Source: Bacillota bacterium
GTDB taxonomy: Bacteria > Bacillota > Clostridia > Peptostreptococcales > Anaerovoracaceae
Direction of reading: 5' to 3'
Assembly (NCBI GenBank): GCA_017431395.1
Contig: JAFRLD010000115.1
Coordinates: forward strand, 1-18,723
Length of the DNA stretch: 18,723 nucleotides
Positions 7,453 through 15,513 of the stretch are shown piece by piece. The notes beneath the pieces were generated by a model. The model saw only the letters and a list, made by a program, of their open reading frames with translations. It was not told the DNA's origin and did not search any database. Every line of letters starts with the position of its first letter. The stretch's first letter is position 1. The translations under genes were made by a program, and so were the position numbers.

Positions 7453-7686
7453 AGCGCCATTTTTTTGCGCTCGTTGACCTGTTTAGCGTGTGTCAGAAAC
7501 CGCTCTCAGAACGACGGTTTTTCGATTGGGATGGATTTGCCCGATCCGATGGGAGCGCACACCCAAAGGATCCCCCAATTCACTCCCATGGATGGGAGGA
7601 ATATCGATCCATTCATGGGAGTGAAAGACTGGAATCCTTGGGAGCAGATGCCCAAGGATTCTGAGAGATCGCTCCCAAGGAGCGAT
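7453..7686. repeat. Array of hairpins sharing a GGGAG core
   Basis: This is the main content of a gene-free stretch. Perfect or near-perfect stems: AGCGC/GCGCT (7453-7457/7467-7471), AAACCG/CGGTTT (7497-7502/7515-7520), GATTGGG/CCCGATC with one G-T (7524-7530/7540-7546), 12 bp TTCACTCCCATG/CATGGGAGTGAA (7579-7590/7614-7625), 11 bp GAATCCTTGGG/CCCAAGGATTC (7632-7642/7651-7661) and 8 bp ATCGCTCC/GGAGCGAT with a 3-nt loop (7668-7675/7679-7686). The core TGGGAG or its complement occurs six times. The 11-bp segment 7635-7645 can pair instead with 7671-7681, so the last two hairpins exclude that alternative. No believable reading frame is present. It may be a degenerate repeat family or a structured RNA; the strand is unknown. 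Confidence 0.65.
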
Positions 7687-7712
7687 TCGGCTCATCCAGC
7701 TTTTTGTCAGAC

Positions 7713-7791
7713 GACAGGCGGGACAGTGCCGGAGCGGATTCCGCGGAGCTGTCACGATCGCAGGCGAAACGAGGGCACTGTCCCGCCTGTC
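7713..7791. repeat. 79-nt palindromic element with perfect 18-bp terminal inverted repeats
   Basis: The left arm GACAGGCGGGACAGTGCC (7713-7730) and right arm (7774-7791) are exact reverse complements around a 43-nt interior that itself holds a small hairpin (GCGG-ATT-CCGC). The arms are GC-rich and unrelated to the terminator next to it. The look is that of a REP/BIME-type or miniature transposable element; no transposase is nearby and no flanking target duplication was seen. It lies just past the purL terminator and could act as an extra transcription or mRNA-decay barrier. Confidence 0.75.
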
Positions 7792-7795
7792 ATCG

Positions 7796-7840
7796 CAAAG
7801 AAAAAGGGCGTCGCACTAATTGCATAATGCGACAGCCCTG
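7796..7840 (-). terminator. Rho-independent terminator of the purine operon
   Basis: On the minus strand AGGGC-T-GTCGCA (7839-7828) pairs with TGCGAC-GCCCT (7815-7805) across a 12-nt loop, 11 bp with one bulged T, followed by TTTTTCTTT down to about 7796. It lies about 20 nt after the purL stop codon, closing the operon. Confidence 0.9.
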
Positions 7841-7858
7841 CTATCTTCCCAATATCTC

Positions 7859-10800
7859 TTATTCGAAATACTCCACCGCCGACTCGAACATCTTCATGTC
7901 GTAGTTTCCTGGAACGTTCTTATAGAGGTTCTCACCCACACGTTCCGCATGGCCCATCTTACCGAAGACGCGGCCGTCCGGAGAGGTCATGCCCTCGATA
8001 GCGTACATGGATCCGTTCGGATTGAACATGATGTCATCCGTTGGCTTGCCCTCGAAGTCCACATACTGGGTCGCGATCTGGCCATTCCGGGCCAGCTCTT
8101 CGAGCACTTCGGTTGGTGCGATCAGCCGTCCCTCTCCATGGGAGACAGGAACGGTGTAGATCTCGCCGAGACCAGCCTTTGTAAGCCACGGGGACTTGTT
8201 GGAAGCCACGCGGATCCGGACCAGCTTGGACTGGTGGCGCGCGATCTCGTTAAAGGTCAGCGTCGGGGATTCACTATCCGTATCGCGGATCTCGCCATAT
8301 GGCACGAGCCCCAGCTTGATCAGCGCCTGGAATCCGTTGCAGATACCTGCAGCCAGTCCCCCGCGCACGTCCAGCAGATCGGTGACCGCTTCTGTGACCG
8401 CCGGGTTCCGGAAGAACGCCGTGATGAACTTACCTGAGCCATCCGGCTCGTCGCCGCCGGAGAAGCCGCCCGGGATGAAGAACATCTGAGCCTGTGCCAG
8501 CTTGGCCGCGAACTCATCTACTGAGCTTGCGATGGCATCCGCCGTCAGGTTCCGGATGATGCAGATCTCAGGCTCAGCGCCCGCTGCCGCGAACGCGCGG
8601 GCGGAATCGTATTCACAGTTGGTGCCCGGGAAGGCCGGGATCAGCACCTTCGGCCTCGGGGTCCGCACGATCGGACCGCCGGTCGGCACGGCATCTGCCC
8701 CATGGTCCATATCGCCCCGCCCTGCCGCATCATACCGCAGGTCCGGAAGCTGCTGGGCAGCTGTCTCGATGTTGAACGGATAGACCGATTCCAACTTATC
8801 TTCATAGATGGCCTGCAGCTCTGCCAGGTCGATCTTCTGTCCGCCGCAGCCGCAGCAGATGGCCGCCTCTTCTGTGGTACAGCCAAGCAGGAAGCACCCG
8901 CCGGCAGGATCACCGACTTTAGCCTCTCCGAAGACATCCATCTCCCCTTCGATCTCCAGGATGAAGGAGCCATAGTGCCATCCGAAGAGATCCCGCATCT
9001 GTTCCCCGGCGATGCCCGGTACATAGGAGAATCCGATCCGGTTACCGAAGCCCATCTTCATGACGCCCTCGGCGATGCCGCCAAAGCCCGGTGTCCAGGC
9101 AGCACAGAGTCTGCCCTCTGCCGCCAGGCGGCGCACGATCTCGAAGTTCGCTTTCAGGGACTCCAGATCCGGAAGACCTTCCCCGTTCAGCTCCGGCTGG
9201 AGCAGGTAGACGTTATGGCCTGCCGCCTTGAATTCCGGGGAGATGACCTGGTCCGCCTCTGCCGTGGTGATCGCGAACGATACCAGGGTCGGCGGGACGT
9301 CGATGTCCTCGAAGGATCCGCTCATGGAATCCTTGCCTCCGATGGCTGCCGCTTCAAGACCCAGCTGCGCCCGAAGGGCTCCGAGAAGAGCCGCGAACGG
9401 CTTGCCCCAGCGGGAAGGATCCTTGCCCAGCTTCTCGAAGTATTCCTGGAAGCTCAGGTAAGTCGCTTCCTTCGCGGAACCTGCCGCACAGATCAGCTTA
9501 CAGATGGAATCCGTGACCGACAGATATGCTCCGTGATACGGGCTGGCCTTCATGATAAACGGATTGTATCCCCAGGACATGATGGAGACGGTCGAGGAAG
9601 TGCTCTTTTCTACGGAGATCTTCTGGGCCATGACCTGTGCCGGAGTGCGCTGGTATTTACCGCCGAACGGCATCAGGACCGTGCCTGCACCGATGGTGGA
9701 ATCGAACTTCTCCGAAAGCCCCTGCTTGGAGCAAACGTTCAGGTCGCCGGCCATAGCCTTGTAATTCTCAGTGAATGTGCCGGACACTTCCTTCACCGGG
9801 AGCTCAGCGTCCTGCACCTTCACGGTGATATGCTTGTCCGCTCCGTTGGAATCCAGGAAGCTTCTGGCGATGTCCACGATCGTCCTGCCTCTCCAGTGCA
9901 TGACGAGACGCGGCTCCTCGGTCACGACCGCTACCACCGTTGCCTCCAGGTTCTCAGCCGCAGCGATCTCGAAGAACCGGTCCTTGTTCTCAGGAGCGAC
10001 GACCACAGCCATTCTCTCCTGGGATTCACTGATGGCGAGTTCTGTCCCGTCGAGTCCTTCATACTTCTTCGGGACCACATCCAGGTCGATGTCCAGCCCG
10101 TCGGCCAGTTCCCCGATGGCTACAGAAACGCCGCCCGCGCCGAAGTCATTGCAGCGGCGGATCATGCGGGAGCTTTCGGGATTGCGGAACAGCCTTTGCA
10201 GCTTGCGTTCCTCCGGAGCATTTCCCTTCTGGACCTCCGCTCCGCAGTTCTCAAGGGAAGAGACGTCGTGGGACTTGGAGGATCCTGTCGCGCCGCCGCA
10301 TCCATCACGCCCGGTCTTGCCGCCGAGCAGGATGACGATGTCGCCCGGCTCCGGCCGCTCGCGGACCACATTCGCCGCCGGGGCTGCACCCACAACGGCT
10401 CCGAGTTCCATGTGCTTCGCCGCATATCCATCGTGATAGATCTCCTCGACGAGGCCGGTAGCTACGCCGATCTGATTGCCATAAGAGGAGTAGCCGTCCG
10501 CCGCAGAGGTCACGATCTTTCGCTGCGGGAGCTTGCCTTCCAGCGTCTGGTTCAGCGGGCGCAGCGGATCTGCCGCACCGGTGATACGCATAGCGGTATA
10601 TACATAAGCCCTGCCCGACAGCGGGTCTCTGATCGCTCCGCCGATACAGGTGGCGGCACCTCCGAATGGCTCGATCTCCGTCGGGTGGTTATGGGTCTCA
10701 TTCTTAAAGAGCAGGAGCCAGTCTTCCTCCTTGCCATCGATCTTCGCCTTTATCTTCACGGTGCAGGCGTTGATCTCCTCGGACTCATCGAGGCCCGGCA

Positions 10801-11656
10801 TCTTGCCTTCTGCCTTCAGGACTTTCGCCGCTATGGTCCCGATGTCCATCAGCGTCACCGGTTTGGTCCGGCCAAGATCCTCCCGGATCTTCAGGTAATC
10901 CGCATAGGCTGCCTGCAGCACGCCGCCCTCCGGTCCCTCGAACTCGACGTCGTCGATGACCGTATTGAACGTCGTATGTCTGCAGTGGTCCGACCAGTAG
11001 GTGTCGATCATCCGGATCTCTGTCAGGGTCGGCGCACGGCCTTCTTCCCGGAAATATGTCTGGCAGACCAGGAGGTCATCCAGGTCCATCGCCAGCCCGA
11101 GATCGTCCACCATCGCCTGAAGGCCATCTGCCTCCAGCGCATTGAAGCCTTCAAGGACGGCCACATCCGGCGGGGCATCATAGATCACCTTAAGTGTTTC
11201 CGGCATCTCCATGGACGCCTCTCTGGTCTCCACCGGGTTGATCACGTGTTTTTTGATCGCTGTCACATCCTCTTCGGACAGCTCTCCTTCCAGGGCATAG
11301 ACCTTCGCATATGCCACCAGAGGCCGCTCTTTCTGAGAGATGATCTGGATGCACTGCGCCGCAGAGTCCGCTCTCTGGTCGAACTGTCCCGGCAGCGCTT
11401 CTACCGCGAACACTTTCGCTTCCCCAAGGGATGCTTCCGAAAGCTCCCGGTAAACGAGGTCGACCTGCGGTTCGGAGAACACATTCCCGATGGATGTCTC
11501 AAACATCTCCGGATCCACGTCCTCTACATCGTAGCGGTTCAGTATGCGGACCTTCTCCAGCGTCCCGATCCCAAGAAATGCCTTGACCTCAGAAAGCAGC
11601 GCTCTGGCCTCGCTCGCTTCGCTCTCTTTTTTCTCAACATATACTCTGTAAACCAT
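7859..11656 (-). CDS. purL: Phosphoribosylformylglycinamidine synthase, large fused form
   Basis: A 1265-aa enzyme for step 4 of purine synthesis: FGAR + glutamine + ATP to FGAM. It contains an N-terminal PurS-like part, a linker with TEIRMIDTYWSDHCRHTTF (near 220-240), two AIR-synthetase-like halves (NETHNHPTEIEPFGGAATC in the first) and a C-terminal class I glutaminase: GTNCEYDSARAF, AGICNGFQAL with nucleophile Cys1106, and GHAERV with His1236 and Glu1238. The length fits the single-chain type seen in Clostridia and streptococci, so separate PurS and PurQ are not needed. The ribosome site GGAG lies 6 nt before ATG 11656 and overlaps the end of purD, 3 nt upstream. It is the last gene of the operon, followed by a strong terminator. 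TTA, CTA and TCA codons are nearly absent, which leaves a very long open frame on the opposite strand. Confidence 0.97.
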   Translation of the reverse strand: MVYRVYVEKKESEASEARALLSEVKAFLGIGTLEKVRILNRYDVEDVDPEMFETSIGNVFSEPQVDLVYRELSEASLGEAKVFAVEALPGQFDQRADSAAQCIQIISQKERPLVAYAKVYALEGELSEEDVTAIKKHVINPVETREASMEMPETLKVIYDAPPDVAVLEGFNALEADGLQAMVDDLGLAMDLDDLLVCQTYFREEGRAPTLTEIRMIDTYWSDHCRHTTFNTVIDDVEFEGPEGGVLQAAYADYLKIREDLGRTKPVTLMDIGTIAAKVLKAEGKMPGLDESEEINACTVKIKAKIDGKEEDWLLLFKNETHNHPTEIEPFGGAATCIGGAIRDPLSGRAYVYTAMRITGAADPLRPLNQTLEGKLPQRKIVTSAADGYSSYGNQIGVATGLVEEIYHDGYAAKHMELGAVVGAAPAANVVRERPEPGDIVILLGGKTGRDGCGGATGSSKSHDVSSLENCGAEVQKGNAPEERKLQRLFRNPESSRMIRRCNDFGAGGVSVAIGELADGLDIDLDVVPKKYEGLDGTELAISESQERMAVVVAPENKDRFFEIAAAENLEATVVAVVTEEPRLVMHWRGRTIVDIARSFLDSNGADKHITVKVQDAELPVKEVSGTFTENYKAMAGDLNVCSKQGLSEKFDSTIGAGTVLMPFGGKYQRTPAQVMAQKISVEKSTSSTVSIMSWGYNPFIMKASPYHGAYLSVTDSICKLICAAGSAKEATYLSFQEYFEKLGKDPSRWGKPFAALLGALRAQLGLEAAAIGGKDSMSGSFEDIDVPPTLVSFAITTAEADQVISPEFKAAGHNVYLLQPELNGEGLPDLESLKANFEIVRRLAAEGRLCAAWTPGFGGIAEGVMKMGFGNRIGFSYVPGIAGEQMRDLFGWHYGSFILEIEGEMDVFGEAKVGDPAGGCFLLGCTTEEAAICCGCGGQKIDLAELQAIYEDKLESVYPFNIETAAQQLPDLRYDAAGRGDMDHGADAVPTGGPIVRTPRPKVLIPAFPGTNCEYDSARAFAAAGAEPEICIIRNLTADAIASSVDEFAAKLAQAQMFFIPGGFSGGDEPDGSGKFITAFFRNPAVTEAVTDLLDVRGGLAAGICNGFQALIKLGLVPYGEIRDTDSESPTLTFNEIARHQSKLVRIRVASNKSPWLTKAGLGEIYTVPVSHGEGRLIAPTEVLEELARNGQIATQYVDFEGKPTDDIMFNPNGSMYAIEGMTSPDGRVFGKMGHAERVGENLYKNVPGNYDMKMFESAVEYFE

Positions 11657-11659
11657 AGC

Positions 11660-12943
11660 TTACTCCTTTTTCGCTGCCAGCGCCCGCTGACCGATGTCTG
11701 TTCTATAGAATGCCTTTTCAAAGGTGATTTTGTTTACATTGGCGTAAGCGTCCCGGATCGCATCTTCCAGAGTATCCGCGACTGCGGTCACTCCGAGGAC
11801 TCTGCCGCCGCTGGTCAAAAGCTGGCCTTCCTGCTCGCCCTGTCCAGCCTTTGCACCGGCGATGAACACATCCACGTTCTGGTCCATCTCCCCGATCTCC
11901 ATCGGGAAGCCCTTCTCATAGCTGACCGGTTAGCCGCCGGATGCCATGACGACGCAGCAGGAATACTTGTCCGCGAACTTCACTTCCACTTCGCCGAGCC
12001 GTTCGTCCGCCACCGCCTCCATGATGGTGTACAGGTCGCTCTCGAGCAAAGGCAGGACCACCTGTGTCTCCGGATCGCCGAACCGGCAGTTGTATTCGAT
12101 GACCTTCGGGCCGTCCTCCGTGATCATGAGGCCGAAGTAGAGACAGCCTTTGAACGTCCGTCCCTCCGCATTCATCGCCTCCATCGTCGGGAGGAAGATC
12201 TCCTTCATGCAGCGCTCCGCGACTTCCGGTGTGTAGTACGGGTTCGGAGCAACGGTCCCCATACCGCCGGTATTCAGGCCCTGATCTCCGTCCAGCGCCC
12301 GCTTATGGTCCTGAGAGGAAACCATCGGCACGATGGTCTTGCCGTCCGTGAAGGAAAGCACCGAGACCTCCGGTCCGGTCAGGAATTCCTCGATGACGAT
12401 CCGGCTTCCGGAATCGCCGAATTTCTTTTCTTCCATCATGGAGCGGACCGCTGCTTTCGCGTCCTCCCTGGTCTCCGCGATGATGACGCCTTTACCCAGC
12501 GCCAGGCCGTCCGCTTTGACGACGGTCGGGATCGGCGCTTCGTCCAAATAGGCGAGCGCTTTGTCCATCTCGGTGAACGTCTCATACTGAGCGGTCGGAA
12601 TGTTGTATTTTCTCATCAGATCCTTGGCGAACACCTTGCTCGCTTCGATGATCGCCGCGTCTTTCACCGGGCCGAAGCATTTGATTCCGAGCGCTTCCAG
12701 CCGGTCAACGCATCCCATGGCCAAAGGATCGTCCGGAGCGACCACGGCAAAATCCACCGGATGGCCCTTGACGAATTCCACGATCCCGTCGATGTCCGTG
12801 GCCCCGATATTCATGCAGTCCGCATCTGCCGCGATACCGCCGTTGCCCGGCAGGGCGTAGATCGCCTCAATGTTTTCGTTCTCTTTCAGTTTCTTGATGA
12901 TCGCATGCTCACGGCCGCCGCCGCCAACAACTAGTACTATCAT
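11660..12943 (-). pseudogene. purD: Phosphoribosylamine-glycine ligase interrupted by an in-frame stop
   Basis: PurD (step 2, phosphoribosylamine + glycine + ATP to GAR), an ATP-grasp enzyme. Seen: VGGGGREHAI near the start, VVKADGLALGKGVII in the ATP-grasp region, LNTGGMGTVAP and EYNCRFGDPETQ. The whole frame is 427 codons, the normal length, and starts at 12943 with GAGGTG 6 nt upstream, 14 nt after the transformylase stop. Codon 338 is TAA (11932-11930), inside ASGG-stop-PVSYEKG, where PurD proteins have ASGGYPGSYEKG. One base change (TAC or TAT to TAA) explains it; reading frame and homology continue on both sides. The truncated 337-aa product would lack the PurD C-terminal domain; an ATG at 11902 could only start its last 80 residues. 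Sequencing error, a fresh mutation or a real pseudogene are all possible. Confidence 0.9.
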
Positions 12944-12957
12944 TCTACACACCTCTC

Positions 12958-14142
12958 TTAGTGATGGAACAGCCGGACGCCGTTGCACGCCATCACGACT
13001 CCATATTCATTGCAAGTTTTGATGACCTCATCGTCCCGGATCGATCCGCCCGGCTGCACGACGTAGGAGACACCGCTCATGTGCCCTCTCTGGATGCTGT
13101 CGCCAAACGGGAAGAACGCGTCGGAAGCGAGGGATGCTCCGGTGATCCCGGAAAGGTATGCTTTTTTCTCCTCTCTGGTCAGAGGCTCCGGCTGCTCACT
13201 GAAGTATTTCTGCCAGTTGCCCTCTGCACAGACATCCTCTTCGTATTCATTGACATAACCGTCGATGGCGTTGTCACGGACCGCACGGGGCAGGCCTTCC
13301 TTGAACGGGAGGTTCAGGACCTTCTCATGCATCCGCAGATGCCATGTGTCCGCCTTGCCTGCCGCCAGTCTGGTGCAGTGGATACGGGACTGCTGTCCGG
13401 CACCTACGCCGATGCACTGTCCGTCCATAGCGAAGCAGACGGAGTTGGACTGGGTATATTTCAATGTGATCAGAGCGATGATCAGGTCGATCTTCGCATC
13501 TTCCGGGATCTCCTTGTTCTCGGTCACTATGTTTTCGAGCAGGCTTTCATCGATTTTAATGTTATTGTGCCCCTGCTCGAAGGTGATGCCGAACACCTGC
13601 CGGCGCTCCTGTTCCTCCGGCTCATACTCCGGGTCGATGGCGATGATGTTGTAGCCGCCCTTCTTCTTTCCCTTCAGGATCTCCAGGGCTTCGTCCGTGT
13701 AACCCGGGGCGATGATGCCATCCGAAACCTCTCTCTTGATGATGTTCGCCGTCGTCGCATCGCACACATCCGACAGAGCGATGAAATCACCGAAGGAGCA
13801 CAGACGGTCCGTACCACGGGCACGGGCATAAGCACAGGCCAGCGGAGAGTCATCCAGGCCTTCGATGTCGTCTACGAAATAGGCTTTTTTCATCTTCTCC
13901 GGCAGCTTCTTGCCGACAGCGGCGGACGTCGGGCTGACGTGTTTGAATGAGGTCGCAGCCGGAAGACCGGTGGCTTCCTTTATCTCCTTGACGAGCTGCC
14001 AGGAGTTGAAGGCATCCAGGAAATTGATGTATCCCGGACGTCCGTTCAGGATCGTGATCGGAAGTTCCCCGCCTTCTCTCATATAGATCTTTGCCGGTTT
14101 CTGGTTCGGGTTGCATCCATACTTCAGTTCGAATTCTTTCAT
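12958..14142 (-). CDS. AICAR transformylase without IMP cyclohydrolase domain (PurH-type, stand-alone)
   Basis: A 394-aa enzyme for step 9: AICAR + 10-formyl-THF to FAICAR. It starts directly with KEFELKYGCNPNQKPAKIYM, the beginning of the transformylase module, and has the catalytic Lys67-His68 pair in SFKHVSPTSAAVG, plus GVGAGQQSRIHCTRLA and DAFFPFGDSI. The roughly 200-residue MGS-fold IMP cyclohydrolase that precedes this module in ordinary PurH is missing. This shorter form is known in Clostridia. The start at 14142 is chosen because GGAGGA lies 8 nt upstream; an ATG at 14157 would consume that ribosome site. The gene follows the PurN-PurO fusion by 18 nt, and that fusion supplies the missing cyclohydrolase. 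Confidence 0.93.
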   Translation of the reverse strand: MKEFELKYGCNPNQKPAKIYMREGGELPITILNGRPGYINFLDAFNSWQLVKEIKEATGLPAATSFKHVSPTSAAVGKKLPEKMKKAYFVDDIEGLDDSPLACAYARARGTDRLCSFGDFIALSDVCDATTANIIKREVSDGIIAPGYTDEALEILKGKKKGGYNIIAIDPEYEPEEQERRQVFGITFEQGHNNIKIDESLLENIVTENKEIPEDAKIDLIIALITLKYTQSNSVCFAMDGQCIGVGAGQQSRIHCTRLAAGKADTWHLRMHEKVLNLPFKEGLPRAVRDNAIDGYVNEYEEDVCAEGNWQKYFSEQPEPLTREEKKAYLSGITGASLASDAFFPFGDSIQRGHMSGVSYVVQPGGSIRDDEVIKTCNEYGVVMACNGVRLFHH

Positions 14143-14160
14143 TGCTGTCTCCTCCATATT

Positions 14161-15513
14161 CTACTCATACTTATTGATCAGCCGGTCTTCATATTCGCCC
14201 GTCGCCGGATCTGTGTAACGTACATATAATGAGATCTTATTGGCTGCGTCCAGGTTTCTCCACATCTCCTCTGCGAACGCGTCGATGTCGTCCGGGATGC
14301 TGATGCGTTCCGGCTCTCCCGCGAAGGTCGGCAGCGGATTGCCATCGCATTCGTAGGTATGGATGAAATGGCCGAGCCCCGCTTCCGGCTCAAAGGAGTA
14401 GGTGTATCTGCCGCAGCGGTTGCCATCCGGGTCTTCGCTTTTTAGGATGCTCATTTTGTATGCAAAGGCTGGTCCGTCCTCTGTCTTATCTCCCCTGAAG
14501 CGGATGATCCCGCTGATCCTCGGGGTCAGGTTCGGATGATCCGGCTCGAACTGCCGGGTCTCGAGGGCCTGCTCGAATGTCTTGCCCTCCTTCAGGAAAT
14601 CATAGATCGTATCGGTCTGGTCTCCGTTGGTCACGATCAGGTTATTTTCGTAGCTGCGCAGGGCGGCGTAGATGATCAGGGAAGGATCCTTGACCTTTGA
14701 CGGGTCGAACGGCTCGGTATAGAGTGCTCCGTCCTTTAATGAGAATACGCGGTTGCGGCTGTTTTCGGACCGGCCCATGATGAAGTAGGCGGCCGCTGCC
14801 TTCCCGCTGGTTTTCGTTTCTCCGATCACGATGCCGCGGCCCGGATAGGCGTTGTCCGCCAGGAGCTTCCCGATATCATCGATCTGATACTGTTTCGTTC
14901 TCGCATTCTTTTCCATCATCAACCTCTTTGCTACTTTCTCGGCGGCCTGCGGCAGGATCTGCCACTCAGCCTCCGCCATCACACGCTTCTGCAGGATCTT
15001 CGGGGTGTCGTTCTTCTTGATCATGACTGCTTTCTGCAGGATGATCTGGCCCCCATCGGGGATCTCATTGACATAGTGCACCGTCGCTCCGGTGACCTTG
15101 ACTCCGTAATCCAGTGCCATCTCGTGCACCTTCAGGCCATAGCAGCCTTTGCCGCAAAATGCCGGTATGAGAGACGGATGGACATTGATGATCCTGCGGT
15201 CGTATCTCTTCACGAAATCCGCGCTCAGGATGGACATGAATCCGGCGAGCACGATCATATCGATGTCTCGACTCTCGAGCTCCTCCAGAATGCCCCGCTC
15301 GAACGCTTCCTGACTGCCGGCCTCTTTTTTCGTGACCACGGCGGTCTCGATGCCGGCATCCTCCGCCCGCTTCAGTCCGTGGGCGATAGAGTTCGAGGAC
15401 AGCACCAGTACGATCCGTCCGTGCCGGAGCACGCCGTCCTTCTGCGCATCGATCAGCGCCTGCAGATTCGTCCCGTTCCCGGAGATCAGTACTGCGATCT
15501 TCGTTTTTACCAA
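14161..15513 (-). CDS. Fusion: GAR transformylase (PurN) + PurO-type IMP cyclohydrolase
   Basis: A 450-aa two-domain protein. Residues 1-198 are PurN (step 3, GAR + 10-formyl-THF to FGAR): VLISGNGTNLQAL (8-20), INVHPSLIPAF with Asn110 and His112, and HYVNEIPDGGQII with Asp153. Residues about 204-450 resemble the PurO-type IMP cyclohydrolase family (PF07826; final step, FAICAR to IMP): NAYPGRGIVIG (221-231), MGRSENSRNRVF (246-257) and a large alpha-beta remainder. The domains meet at AKRLMMEKNARTKQY (195-209). The start is TTG 15513, overlapping the purM stop by 7 nt, with GGGGGTGAT upstream. Joining the last enzyme to PurN complements the neighbouring transformylase, which lacks a cyclohydrolase. 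The PurN call is firm; the C-terminal assignment rests on motif recall and context. Confidence 0.88.
   Translation of the reverse strand: MVKTKIAVLISGNGTNLQALIDAQKDGVLRHGRIVLVLSSNSIAHGLKRAEDAGIETAVVTKKEAGSQEAFERGILEELESRDIDMIVLAGFMSILSADFVKRYDRRIINVHPSLIPAFCGKGCYGLKVHEMALDYGVKVTGATVHYVNEIPDGGQIILQKAVMIKKNDTPKILQKRVMAEAEWQILPQAAEKVAKRLMMEKNARTKQYQIDDIGKLLADNAYPGRGIVIGETKTSGKAAAAYFIMGRSENSRNRVFSLKDGALYTEPFDPSKVKDPSLIIYAALRSYENNLIVTNGDQTDTIYDFLKEGKTFEQALETRQFEPDHPNLTPRISGIIRFRGDKTEDGPAFAYKMSILKSEDPDGNRCGRYTYSFEPEAGLGHFIHTYECDGNPLPTFAGEPERISIPDDIDAFAEEMWRNLDAANKISLYVRYTDPATGEYEDRLINKYE
14914..14929 (-). promoter_or_regulatory. Internal ribosome site and ATG at the PurN/PurO junction
   Basis: Minus-strand AAAGAGG (14929-14923) sits 6 nt before ATG 14916 (Met200), exactly where a free-standing cyclohydrolase would begin; Met199 is immediately before. 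It is either a relic of two once-separate genes or an active internal start making extra cyclohydrolase. Confidence 0.5.

Noticed and set aside
7524..7686. CRISPR array
   Set aside because: The repeated GGGAG units vary in length and spacing and face both ways, with no constant repeat-spacer unit and no cas genes.
7393..7827. A 144-codon plus-strand frame in the gene-free region
   Set aside because: It crosses the ligase promoter, all the hairpins, the palindromic element and the purL terminator. It has no ribosome site and low-complexity content, so it is not a gene.
11660..11902. The purD 3' part as an independent 80-aa gene
   Set aside because: It continues purD in the same frame after the TAA, including nine sense codons before its ATG. 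There is no ribosome site at a proper distance; it is the tail of the broken gene.
8702..12934. A 1410-codon open frame on the plus strand, opposite purL and purD
   Set aside because: It is codon-aligned antisense to both genes, so its stops would arise only from TTA, CTA or TCA codons, which these genes avoid. The translation shows no recognisable motif and runs through the boundary of two real genes. It is a by-product of codon bias.
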